From contig OX326957.1 of NCBI GenBank assembly GCA_946800325.1, positions 55,237,798 through 55,301,797 of the forward strand: 64,000 bases of DNA, written 5' to 3'. The DNA is from Luzula sylvatica. Its lineage: Eukaryota; Streptophyta; Magnoliopsida; Poales; Juncaceae. Below, piece after piece: positions 54,928 through 64,000 of the stretch (position 1 is its first letter; each line of letters starts with the position of its first letter). A program made the translations under genes and the position numbers. The notes under the pieces were generated by a model, which ran no database searches, was not told the origin of the DNA, and saw only the letters and a list, made by a program, of their open reading frames with translations.

Positions 54928-55205
54928 GGGGGGTTTACGTATCTACTCTTATAAACCCCAAAATATCATATTTATTATTTACTATTAAATAATCGTATCA
55001 TATCATGCTTGCCCTTCAAAAAGTAGAAAGTATCATATTTACCCCTTTCAGAAATCTGAAGTGCCATATTTACACTTTCAAAGCTTAAAGATACGAAAAA
55101 TATAAAGTTCAAGATTTTTTGAGAGGGTAAAATATGATATTTTAAAATTTTGGAAGGGTAAATATGGTATTTTGGATTTTACTAACGTAATTATGTAAAT
55201 ACCCC
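54928..55205. mobile_element. Mutator-like MITE
   Basis: The 278-bp element begins ggggggtttacgtatctact and ends, inverted, as ggggtatttacataattacg. Arms contain caaaatatcatattt and its opposite. The flanks tctaattaa (54919-54927) and tttaattaa (55206-55214) agree at 8 of 9 bases. It lies in the NDUFS1 upstream region. Confidence 0.65.
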
Positions 55206-55268
55206 TTTAATTAATTAACTAGATATAAAATTGAAAAGATTATAAATTCAAGGCCTGTAACTTTACAG

Positions 55269-55297
55269 TGGGCTTTTATACTGGGCTATATTGGGCT
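55269..55297 (+). promoter_or_regulatory. Three site II (TGGGCT) motifs upstream of NDUFS1
   Basis: TGGGCT occurs at 55269-55274, 55282-55287 and 55292-55297, about 210-240 bp before the start codon. Clustered TGGGCC/T motifs are known from promoters of plant nuclear genes for respiratory-chain proteins and are bound by TCP factors. The spacing here fits that role; activity is inferred. Confidence 0.5.
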
Positions 55298-55506
55298 TTT
55301 ATACTGAGCTCAATATAGACCGGGTCTACCGAACCGTCAATGATTTTGATGTGATTTCTCTATCTTTTATAACGTAGACCAGGTCTAGACAAAAATTCAA
55401 CTGTCATCAGTCCTCCCAATGCTAGCTCGATCCGTATCCCCCCTCTCTTCTTCCACACAGAACCAGCCAGAATCCCCAATCCAGCCATCTCTTCCAAGCT
55501 GCGACA

Positions 55507-58500
55507 ATGGCGTTTCTCGCGCGATCTCTCCAGCGCAACTCCAAACCGATCATCTCGCCGTATCTTGCTGCCCTGACTCGTCGGATCACTTACACACCGG
55601 CTCGCTCTGAGCCTGAATCCGCAGCGGCTGCGACGGCGGATCCGGAGGTTTATAGTCCGGCAAGGACTCCAGTTGGAGGTGCACGTGTGGAACTTCCGGA
55701 GAAACCAGAAGATGTGATGGAAGTGTTTGTGGATGGGTATCCTGTGAAGATACCAAAGGGTTTTACTGTTTTGCAAGCTTGTGAAGTGGCTGGAGTCGAT
55801 ATACCGAGGTTCTGTTACCATTCGAAATTGTCTATAGCTGGAAATTGTAGGATGTGTCTTGTTGAGGTCGAGAAATCGCCTAAGCCTGTTGCCTCTTGTG
55901 CCATGCCTGCATTGCCTGGTATGATTTAGATGGATTTGAGGTCACTTTCGCTTCTATTTGATTAAAATTTTCTGAACTTATTTCTCCCTTCTGTAAATAA
56001 GCTCAGATTGAGTGTTTCGCTTCTTAATTTCACATCGATTTCATTTTGACATGATTTTGTATTGGCAGGGATGAAGATAAAGACGAGCACACCAGTGGCA
56101 AAGAAGGCAAGAGAAGGAGTAATGGAGTTCTTACTGATGAACCACCCTCTTGATTGCCCCATTTGCGATCAAGGAGGCGAGTGTGATCTACAAGATCAAT
56201 CCATGGCCTTTGGATCAGACCGTGGTCGCTTCACCGAAATGAAGCGGTCCGTGGTGGACAAGAACCTCGGCCCACTTGTCAAGACTGTCATGACTCGTTG
56301 CATCCAGTGCACCAGGTCCTCACACTCTCATCTCTTCTCCTCTCCTCCTCTTCTTTTCTCTCTCTTCTTTTAATCCATATTTATTTTGAATGTGCTAGGT
56401 GCGTGAGATTTGCAACAGAAATAGCGGGAGTACAAGATCTAGGAATGCTAGGGAGAGGAAGTGGGGAGGAAATAGGAACGTACGTTGAGAAGCTCATGAC
56501 GAGTGAATTATCTGGAAACGTGATTGATATTTGCCCAGTTGGAGCTCTAACTTCTAAACCCTTTGCTTTCAAGGCGAGGAATTGGGAATTGAAAGGAACC
56601 GAAACTATTGATGTCACCGATGCTGTTGGGTCCAATATTAGGATTGATAGTCGCGGACCAGAAGTCATGCGCATCACTCCCCGCATTAATGAGGTTCCAA
56701 TTTTGAAACTTTTTGAATTGGTGTATTTACAAAACAAAAGAGCCCATGTTTGTGTTATGCTTAAATTACAAAAAACCTGCTCTATTGGAAATTACGAAAA
56801 AGCCTCCATTTTTAAGAAATTTAAATAAGGAACTCCTTACCATTAATTCGAGGTTGAGTTAAAACTAACATTTGTTGATAATAATTGGTTCTTTTTTGCA
56901 ATTTAGAAATAATGTAGATGTTTTACTTTTCTAATTCAAGCCCTATATAGGTTTTATTTATTTTTGCATTATAGGCATAACTTTCGACTTTTTTGTAATT
57001 TAGATGTAATGCAGAGCTTTTTTGGGCTCTATACATTATATAGATGCTCTTTTTGCAACTAAAATATAATGTAGGGCTTTTATGCAATTTAGACATAGTG
57101 TAGGAGTTTTTTGCATTTTAGACTTAAATAGGATCTTTTTTTGGAATTCAGACATCATATAGGTGTATTTCTGCAATTTAGACATCATATAGGTGTATTT
57201 CTGCAATTTAGACGTACTGTAATATTTTTTTTTGCAAAGATGCCTTTCGAAATGATTGAACTTTTGATTCACTATACATATATATAGGATATCAACGAGG
57301 AGTGGATATCTGACAAGACGAGATTCTGCTACGACGGTCTCAAGAGACAGAGACTCAACGACCCAATGATCCGCGGGCCAGACGGCAAATTCCAAGTGCT
57401 GACGTGGCGCGATGCTTTGGAACTCGTATCTGAGGTGTTGACCAAAGTCAAACCCGAGGAGATTGTCGGTGTAGCCGGCAAACTCTCTGACGCGGAGTCT
57501 ATGATGGCTTTGAAAGACTTTTTGAATAGACTCGGTTCGGAGAAAGTTCTTTGCGAAGGAAATGGACCAAGTCCACAGGCCGATTTGAGGCCAAATTATT
57601 TGCTTAATACTTCCATTGCTGGCCTCGAAAAGGCTGATGTTTTCCTCCTAATCGGCACTCAGGTATTAACATGATGGATTTATTAAATATTTTACACTCC
57701 GAAAAAGCCGTTAATATCATATTTGCCCTTTCAGAAATTAAAATAGCATATTTACTCTCTAAAAAGCCGAAAATATCATGTTAACCCTTCCATAACCAGA
57801 AAAAGCATACATACCATTCCAGAAATTAAAGTATCATGTTTACCCTTCCAGAAACAAAAATAGCATATTTACGGTTCCAGAAATTAAAATATCATATTTA
57901 CCATTCCAGAAATAAAATTAGTATTTTTACAGTCTGTAAAGCTGAAAATATCATATTCGCCCTTTCATAAATATCATGTTTACCCTCTGAAAAATAAAAA
58001 AGATCTGATTTATCCTGAAGCATATTTACCCTCTCATTTATCTAAAATTAACGATCGATATGATGATCTTTTGAAAAATTAAAGGGCAAATATGATAAGA
58101 TTTTAATGGCAAATGTGATATTTTATTTTTTGAAGGGTAAATATGATATTTTAGATTATTAGCTAAATTTATTCAAACACACGTGTAGCCAAGAGTGGAA
58201 GCACCAATGATAAACGCAAGGATTCGCAAAACCGTCAAGGCGACCCAAGCAAAAGTCGCATACATCGGCCCAGAATCGGAATTCAACTACGACGCAGAGC
58301 ACTTAGGAACTGGGCCCGAAGCTCTCCAAGCCCTCTCTGACGGCACTCATCCATTCTTCTCCACTCTTAAAAACGCCAAAAACCCAGTCATCATCGTCGG
58401 TGCGGGCCTTTTCGAGCGAAACGACCAAAACGCCCTTCTCTCCACTATCGAAACCATTGCTAAAAAAGCTAACGTTGTTAAACCGGGCTGGAACGGGCTA

Positions 58501-59082
58501 AACACGCTTTTACTCCACGCTGCCCAAGCCGCAGCGTTGGATTTAGGGTTGGTAACCAACCCTAAAGAAATCGAATCTGCGAAATTTTTGTATTTAATGG
58601 GGGCTGATGACATCAGCTTGGAGAAGGTTCCGGAAGATTCTTTCGTTCTTTACCAAGGTCATCACGGGGATAAAAGTGTGTACCGTGCGAATTTAATTTT
58701 GCCTGCTTCGGCATTTAGCGAGAAAGAGGGGACGTATGAGAATACTGAAGGGTGCGCTCAGTGGACCGTACCGGCTGTACCGACTGTCGGGGACTCGAGA
58801 GACGATTGGAAGATAATCAGGGCCTTGTCAGAAGTTTGTGGAGCGAAATTGCCGTATAATGATCTGACAGGTGTACGGTCGAGGATCGAGATGGTTGCGC
58901 CGAATCTGGTGAGGGTTGATGAGAGAGAAGGGTCGACGGTTTCGTTCGAGATGAAGCCGAAGGTTTCGGAGAAGGCGGGTTTCGAGCCGTTTAAGAACGT
59001 GGTTGATAATTTCTACATGACTGATAGTATTACGCGCGCTTCTAAAATCATGGCTCAGTGCAGTGCCTTGCTTAAGAAGTGA
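55507..59082 (+). CDS. NDUFS1: NADH:ubiquinone oxidoreductase 75 kDa subunit (complex I, NDUFS1)
   Basis: Five exons give 740 aa: 55507-55918, 56069-56315, 56399-56693, 57288-57662, 58189-59082. The protein is the largest iron-sulphur subunit of mitochondrial complex I, in the matrix-side NADH module. The Arg/Ser/Ala-rich N-terminus is a likely mitochondrial presequence, followed by a ferredoxin-like domain from [19 protein letters not shown] sequence. Cluster ligands are visible: [16 protein letters not shown] with SCAMP for the 2Fe-2S centre, [14 protein letters not shown] for one 4Fe-4S centre, and [16 protein letters not shown] with a later CPVGALT for the other. The rest is the molybdopterin-oxidoreductase-like fold (MITPRINE-like start, [19 protein letters not shown]), which has no cofactor in this family. 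Length matches plant orthologues. Introns 3 and 4 carry repeat DNA. A polyadenylation-like aataaa lies at 59230. Confidence 0.97.
57665..58165. repeat. MITE-arm-like repeats in NDUFS1 intron 4
   Basis: Phrases of the type ccagaaattaaaatatcatatttacc recur many times up to about 58030. The opposite orientation (gggcaaatatgataagatttt, gaagggtaaatatgatatttta) follows, giving a foldback of unequal arms. It almost fills the intron. Ends and target duplication are unclear. Confidence 0.6.
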
Positions 59083-60074
59083 AGGGTTTATTTCGATATT
59101 TCCTTTTGTCTTTTTGTGTAAGAACTTTTCAAAGGATCTTGATTTTTTTTGTTTGGAATTTGGAAAGTGGAGATAAAATGAGACTGCGAGTTCGGTGCAG
59201 CAAAACTTTCTTTCTATTTACGATGCAGTAATAAAGCTAGATGATACTTTTAAATTTGCAAGCAATGCTTGCTTATGAACTCTTTTGCTCTTTTTTTTTT
59301 TGTATATTGAGTTTCGGATATTGTTTTATTTTTTATTTTTTATATATATATCCCACTCTTTCTATAATGGATATCTTTTGGATATCTTTGTAAAATCTCG
59401 AAACATTTGTGCATCCTCCTTGTCTTCAAACTGTTTTAAGTTTAACTTGCCAGTCATGGATCTTAAACTAATAAAAAGTCATTTGATGGCTATTTAGACA
59501 ATATATTTTTCTATAAATTAAATTTTAATCCATCAAAATGCATTATCATAATGGTATACAATACTCTTTTGTCAAAATATACGACGGTTGTAGACCTTTA
59601 TTAAGATAATTTAATAAAAGAGGGATGGCAACATAGGGATGATGGATCACAAGTTATGTATGATATTTTACTTATATAAGAGCATACAATATATTCTAGG
59701 ACATGAAAAAAGTTTAAACTATGTTATGTTCGGACTTGTTCAAGAGTTATTAGTTAAAATATTGGAGGGAATCAATTCAGCATTGATGCATTTACGTTTA
59801 TGATTTAATTTCAGTTATGTGCTCAATTATGTGCACGCTAATTTTCTCGATTTTACAGTCTAGTTGTTTGGACTTTGGATGATTGATTAGGAAGTAAAAT
59901 GAAGTTTATAGTTTTGGAAAGTATTACCAAACATTTACTAAAGTAAATTTGTATGCAAGGTAAAAATTAAAATGCTGTTGGAATATCTAGGCAAGGGTTT
60001 TTTAGGAGAATTTGTTTGAAACCTAGGCAAAATGAAAACCGACGATTTTGGTCAGTTTTTTGTAGGAACTATTT

Positions 60075-60136
<62 letters not shown>

Positions 60137-60535
60137 ATTTAATAATATTCTTATACTTTATTATTTGTCCATACCATATTCCTAATGTTCAATGATAGAG
60201 ATCGATTCTTTTTTTTTTGAGAAAAATAAAGTAGGTTTTTATGTCCTACTTCTATTATTTGATTAATTGTAAAAATAATTTTACAATAATTAAGCAAATT
60301 TTTTGAAGGTATTTGTCCTACACTAGCTAAAAAACACTAAATCCTAAATACCTTCATACTAAACTTGCTTATCAATCCCTTAACCAAAAAAAACAATATC
60401 TTAATAAAACCTAAACTTTACTTCCAGGATATCAATTCCTTCCTTATAATCATTTGAAAAACTTGGAATTGAAATCCTGGACTTTGTTTCCTTACTCTCT
60501 ATTTAGAATTCTATTCCCAGTTTTCTGACCTAGAG
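59083..60535. other. NDUFS1 3' flank and A+T-rich spacer with a long (CT)n tract
   Basis: No gene is supported. A (CT)n microsatellite runs at about 60078-60133. The remainder is A+T-rich without bounded elements. Confidence 0.45.
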
Positions 60536-60797
60536 TATAAAGGCCTTTCTAGCGCCTCATTCTCTCTCCAGCCTCCTCATTTGAACCGCCGTCTTACTCT
60601 TACCCCCTCTTCCTCTCTTCCATTTCTACTCATATCATTCACAGATTTACTTGCCGATCTCCAATAACTTGATAACAATGGAGTTCGATACATACAGATC
60701 TCCAATAAGCTCTTCTTCTTCTTCTTCTCTGTCTTCTTCGTTTCGATTTGATTCTCCTGTTGCCACTGACACTGACTTCTCCTTATCAGAGAATTGA
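60536..60797 (+). other. Possible promoter and 39-aa ORF
   Basis: tataaa at about 60536 is followed by a pyrimidine-rich, less A+T-rich leader and an ATG at 60678. That ATG opens a 39-aa frame (stop 60795-60797) starting MEFDTYRSPI, with a serine run from (tct)n. Downstream, gaagcggttgaatcgagatca occurs twice almost identically, and a donor-like ag/gtatga lies near 60890. It could be the 5' end of an unknown gene or of a mobile element. The peptide is not recognised. Confidence 0.3.
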
Positions 60798-61329
60798 TGA
60801 AGCGGTTGAATCGAGATCAAAGATTTGCTGAAGTGGTTGAATCGAGATCAGAGATGTTTTTTATTGCTGCAGTCGATTCGATTCGAAAGGTATGATCTTC
60901 CTCGCTTCCTCAATATCTTCATCATTCACCATATTTACTCGATCTTCATCAATACGTAATCTCTGAATGGAACCAGCACTGGTACCAGTACCAGTATAAC
61001 TTCTCTCTTACTTGCTTTGTCCCCTGCTCCTTAATCTACATAATCTGCATTGTTTAAAAAAATTAGTGTAGTATGCATTATCAAAATATTAGTTATCATA
61101 TGAACCTGAATTTGCATCTACATATTAATACTTTTATCATTAAATAATTCCATATTAGTCCTTTGAACTTGGTACTTAAGTACTTTGCTCGTCTAACATT
61201 TCCTGAATTTGCATATTTAGGTTTTCATTAATTTCTATTCCTGTTGAGGAAAGAATATTAATAATGTCCTCCTTAGTATTAATTCCTTGCTTATTTTCTA
61301 AGTTAAGTGTATTTATTTGTGATTTAGTT

Positions 61330-62436
61330 TTAGGTTTTTTTTCTCCTATTTCTTTCTTTTTGAATTTCTTTATATTTATTTAATTGTGCTTTTTCAACTG
61401 GAGAACTGTAATGATCTGTTTGTTTACTTAATAACCTTGAGCTTCTTCTTTGCTCATCCTTTTTGTATTTGTTATTAGTATTTTTAACACTATTTCCTTT
61501 ATGTATGATTTCCTGAACATTTGATGTTTGGTCTTGAATACCTTCACTTGCTTCATTATTTTGAGGTTTTATTAATAATGTATTTCTTCCTGTATTTATA
61601 GTTATGTTAATTTTTTTGAAATAATCTATTATTTTTGTTTGCTTAAATTCAGGGATATTGCTTTGTTGAATGGAACTTGATGTGTGTACTATTAATAAGG
61701 TATTTTTTCCCGTATTTTTATTTATATTAATATTTTTGAAATAATCTGTTATTTTTGTTTTCTTAATTTCAGTGGTATCGCTTTGTTGAATGGAACTTGA
61801 TGTGTGTACTATTAAATTAGAAGGAACCATATCAAGGATCTCCTTATTAGTGTGCTCATTAAAATCTGGTGAAGACTCCTTTTTATCATTAGCAGATTTA
61901 ATCACTGTTTTTGATTTATGTGCCATACTTGAATTAATGATAAGTCCCTTTGATGTAAATTTGAAAGATAAAGATGTTAATGCAGAATATCCTTTGTTTT
62001 TGGGAAAAAGTGAACCATGATTTGCATTATTTAAGGGGTTGTTTTTAAAAAGTTGGCTAAAATTATTGAAAGGTCCCTGACTTTCATTAATTAAATTTTT
62101 TAGAGGAGATTTGAAGAAATGATTTATTTGAGAAAAGTTAATCTTATATACCCCTCTCCCCTCTTCTAATCCTATAATTAATCCTTCTTTATAAGGTTTT
62201 ATAATTATATTTTTTTCAATGAAGATATCTTTTCCTGAAATGTTTGTAATTTTGCTTTGATTTATGTTTTGAATGATATTTGTACTATCTTCATTACTTT
62301 TACTTTTCACTCTCCAATATGATTTTTGTGTTTTCTTCTTTTTCCATATTTTAATTGTTTTTTTCTTCTGAAATTTATAATTATTTGTGCTTGGCTTCCT
62401 AGCCTTTTCTTTATTTATTGTGTTAAATGCGGGTTT
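61330..62436 (-). pseudogene. Unrecognised 368-codon open frame, no start codon, with two PIP-box-like motifs
   Basis: The frame is open from just after a stop at 62437-62439 to a stop at 61330-61332, with no ATG in its first half (a GTG lies at 62310). The product is very rich in Lys, Asn, Ser and Ile. Its N-terminal part is basic (FQKKKTIKIWKKKKTQKSYW), the middle is neutral, and the end is basic (RRSSRLL, KERNRRKK). A 40-residue unit is repeated in tandem. Each unit holds VHTSSSIQQS and then a PCNA-interacting-peptide-like motif: KKTKITDYFK (61732-61764) and KQTKIIDYFK (61612-61644). Lack of a start suggests an internal exon, a mobile-element gene fragment or a pseudogene. No homologous family is recognised; pseudogene is a provisional type. 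Confidence 0.4.
61570..61809 (-). repeat. Two tandem 120-bp units within the open frame
   Basis: 61570-61689 and 61690-61809 align with an exact 120-base offset and few changes, for example ttgaataatct-like, ctttgttgaatggaacttgatgtgtg landmarks. The period is a multiple of three, so the frame is kept across both units. Confidence 0.85.
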
Positions 62437-62589
62437 TTAAATGTGGATATTAAAAACAAAAGAGATCGATTCTATGAATATATTTGTTCATTATGATGTA
62501 GATAAAATTATATTTGTATATAAATGATTTTTTTTCTCATTTTAATTTTTTAATTTTTTTTTATCTTAAGTTAAACCTAGGCACTGTAT

Positions 62590-62890
62590 ATAAATTAAGA
62601 ACCATTTGCATTTAATAAATTAAGAACCATTTGCATTTAATAAAAAAGTATTTTTTTTAATTAAAAAACCACAGTACCTCATAAAAATTTGAATTGCTTC
62701 ATTCGTGATATAACAAGAAAAATTATATTATATTATATTGAATTTAAATATATTATATTATATTTAAATATCTTATATTGTATTATATAAAATATTGCTT
62801 CATTCGTGATATAACAAGAAAAATTATATTATATTATATTATATTATATTTAAATATATTAGATTATATTTGAATATATTATATTATATA
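62590..62890. repeat. Short tandem and local duplications
   Basis: aaattaagaaccatttgcattt is repeated with a 26-base period at about 62592-62642. A larger unit beginning ttgcttcattcgtgatataac occurs at 62694 and 62795 (about 101-base period), each followed by (atatt)n tracts. Simple local duplication; no coding content. Confidence 0.75.
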
Positions 62891-62899
62891 AAATAATAT

Positions 62900-63915
62900 A
62901 ACTAAATTCTTTTAAGCAATACTTCCATAAAATTCCTTAAATAAACATCCAAACAAGACATTTTTTGAGTTCCTTAACTTTGTATATCCTATAAGATTTC
63001 ACTTTTCAAAATCTCAATTCCTAAAAATTAACCATCCTATGTTAGAAATAACTAGTGCATCCAATCAATAAAATAAGGATAATTAATTAGGGTGATTCTC
63101 CTGTAGAGCCTTTTTAATGAAGGGTAATTTGGGTATAAATGAACAAATAACATAGAATTGAGAATATAATTGTAAATGGCGTAGATCATGATATTTCTTG
63201 TGCATCCTTAAAAATTAACATCCTATATTATCTTATAGAACTATCTTGTAAGACTTTTTGATTATAGATAGTGTAGATCATGATAATACATCGCACTTTC
63301 ATATTTTTTGAGAATATAATTGTTCTCAGAAACATGGATTGGAGTCTGTTATGTATTTACTCTTGATTTTTTTTCCCCAACTTACACGTTCACTTTTTTT
63401 TTTTTTAATTGAAAGATGAATTTTGATTTTGAGAAAGGAAATGATCATCTGAATGAATTCTAATTGAGTTAGAAATATAAGGAGAGAAAAAAAAATTACA
63501 TGTAACAATAAAAAAAGTATAAATTGACACATAATATTGAACTAGTGGCATGATTATTTCACGTGATTAATGATGATGCAAAAATTAAAATCCAAAATAT
63601 TTTATTTGCTCATGCAACAATGCCATCCATTATGTCCCGTAACTCCGATGGTTGAGTATTGAGTACAATAAACTTTTATGTTGTAGAGATTGTGAATTTG
63701 AGTATCGACGAAATCAATATATATTAAAAAAATAACTATAATAACCACGTTTCCTCGTCTAGAATTCTCTTTAAAAAAATAATGTCATCCATTTTGGATA
63801 GCAACAAAAGTATTAGAGGAGACAAAAACATGAAGATGCAATACCAACTAGACTTTAGACTAGTAAATTTACGTTTAATACCCTGTAAATTCTCTTATAA
63901 TTAATAGCTATTTAC
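62900..63915. other. A+T-rich spacer
   Basis: No gene was recognised. Around 63640-63710 a ggttgagtattgagtac...gaatttgagtatc arrangement might be a decayed SINE promoter, similar to 11755-11860, but support is weak. Confidence 0.4.
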
Positions 63916-63919
63916 CCTA

Positions 63920-64000
63920 TGTTGCACGGATATGGATACGGGTATCGTATCCGATACGATACGGATACGGCAATTTTCAAAAAATCACGGATACGGATAC
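63920..64000. mobile_element. Left end of an element with ggatacg repeats, cut by the window edge
   Basis: ttgcacggatatggatacgg is followed by several copies of ggatacg and an inverted gtatccgatacgatac. Such repeats near an end resemble the sub-terminal arrays of the hAT-like elements at 15903 and 39373. The other end is outside the window, so class and size are unknown. Confidence 0.4.

Noticed and set aside
55360..55821. 153-aa open frame on the minus strand
   Set aside because: Antisense to NDUFS1 exon 1 and its promoter; composition explained by the coding strand.

Overview
The window is nuclear DNA from a flowering plant, most likely a eudicot. The genes are split by many GT-AG introns, the intergenic DNA is very A+T-rich, and every confidently read protein belongs to a plant family: a plastid threonine deaminase, a DRP1 dynamin, MAP70, a type-B response regulator and plant complex I 75 kDa. 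I cannot name the species. No tRNA, rRNA, CRISPR or organelle insertion is supported. All exon limits were read by hand from splice sites, frame continuity and family similarity.

Layout. 1-4.4 kb is a scrap zone: rearranged LTR remnants, a duplicated exon of the neighbouring gene, and the C-terminal piece of an LRR receptor kinase. 4.4-7.2 kb (minus) is a complete 14-exon TMEM185-like membrane RING protein. 7.2-13.6 kb is transposon-rich: three long-TIR, Mutator-like miniature elements and a solo LTR, three of these four with exact target-site duplications (TSDs). 13.8-18.6 kb is cytosolic phosphoglucomutase with a hAT-type element in one intron. 19.9-23.8 kb is MAP70. 23.8-30.8 kb holds a 2.8 kb TIR element and a Helitron 3' end. 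31.1-34.4 kb is threonine deaminase and 35.1-38.9 kb is a DRP1C-like dynamin. 39-51.3 kb is again transposon-rich and contains a truncated copy of the response-regulator receiver domain and a 2.9 kb Mutator-like element. 51.6-54.2 kb is a type-B response regulator and 55.5-59.1 kb is the complex I 75 kDa subunit. 59.1-64 kb has a possible promoter with a 39-aa ORF and an unrecognised 368-codon minus-strand frame with two PIP-box-like motifs.

The genes do not form a pathway. They are housekeeping or signalling genes: sugar-phosphate metabolism, cortical microtubules, isoleucine synthesis, clathrin-coat and cell-plate membrane scission, cytokinin response and respiration. The unifying feature is the repeat landscape. 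Sequences made of units resembling gggtaaatatgatatttt, often in inverted arms, occur in intergenic DNA and in introns of MAP70, threonine deaminase, DRP1 and NDUFS1. Several are bounded by 8-10 bp TSDs, which points to a very successful Mutator-like MITE group. The most interesting items are the two PIP-box motifs, the Asp-to-Glu change in the receiver copy, the exon-plus-kinase chimera, the paralogous empty site beside the phosphoglucomutase promoter, and the 2.9 kb element with tandem repeats next to the response regulator.
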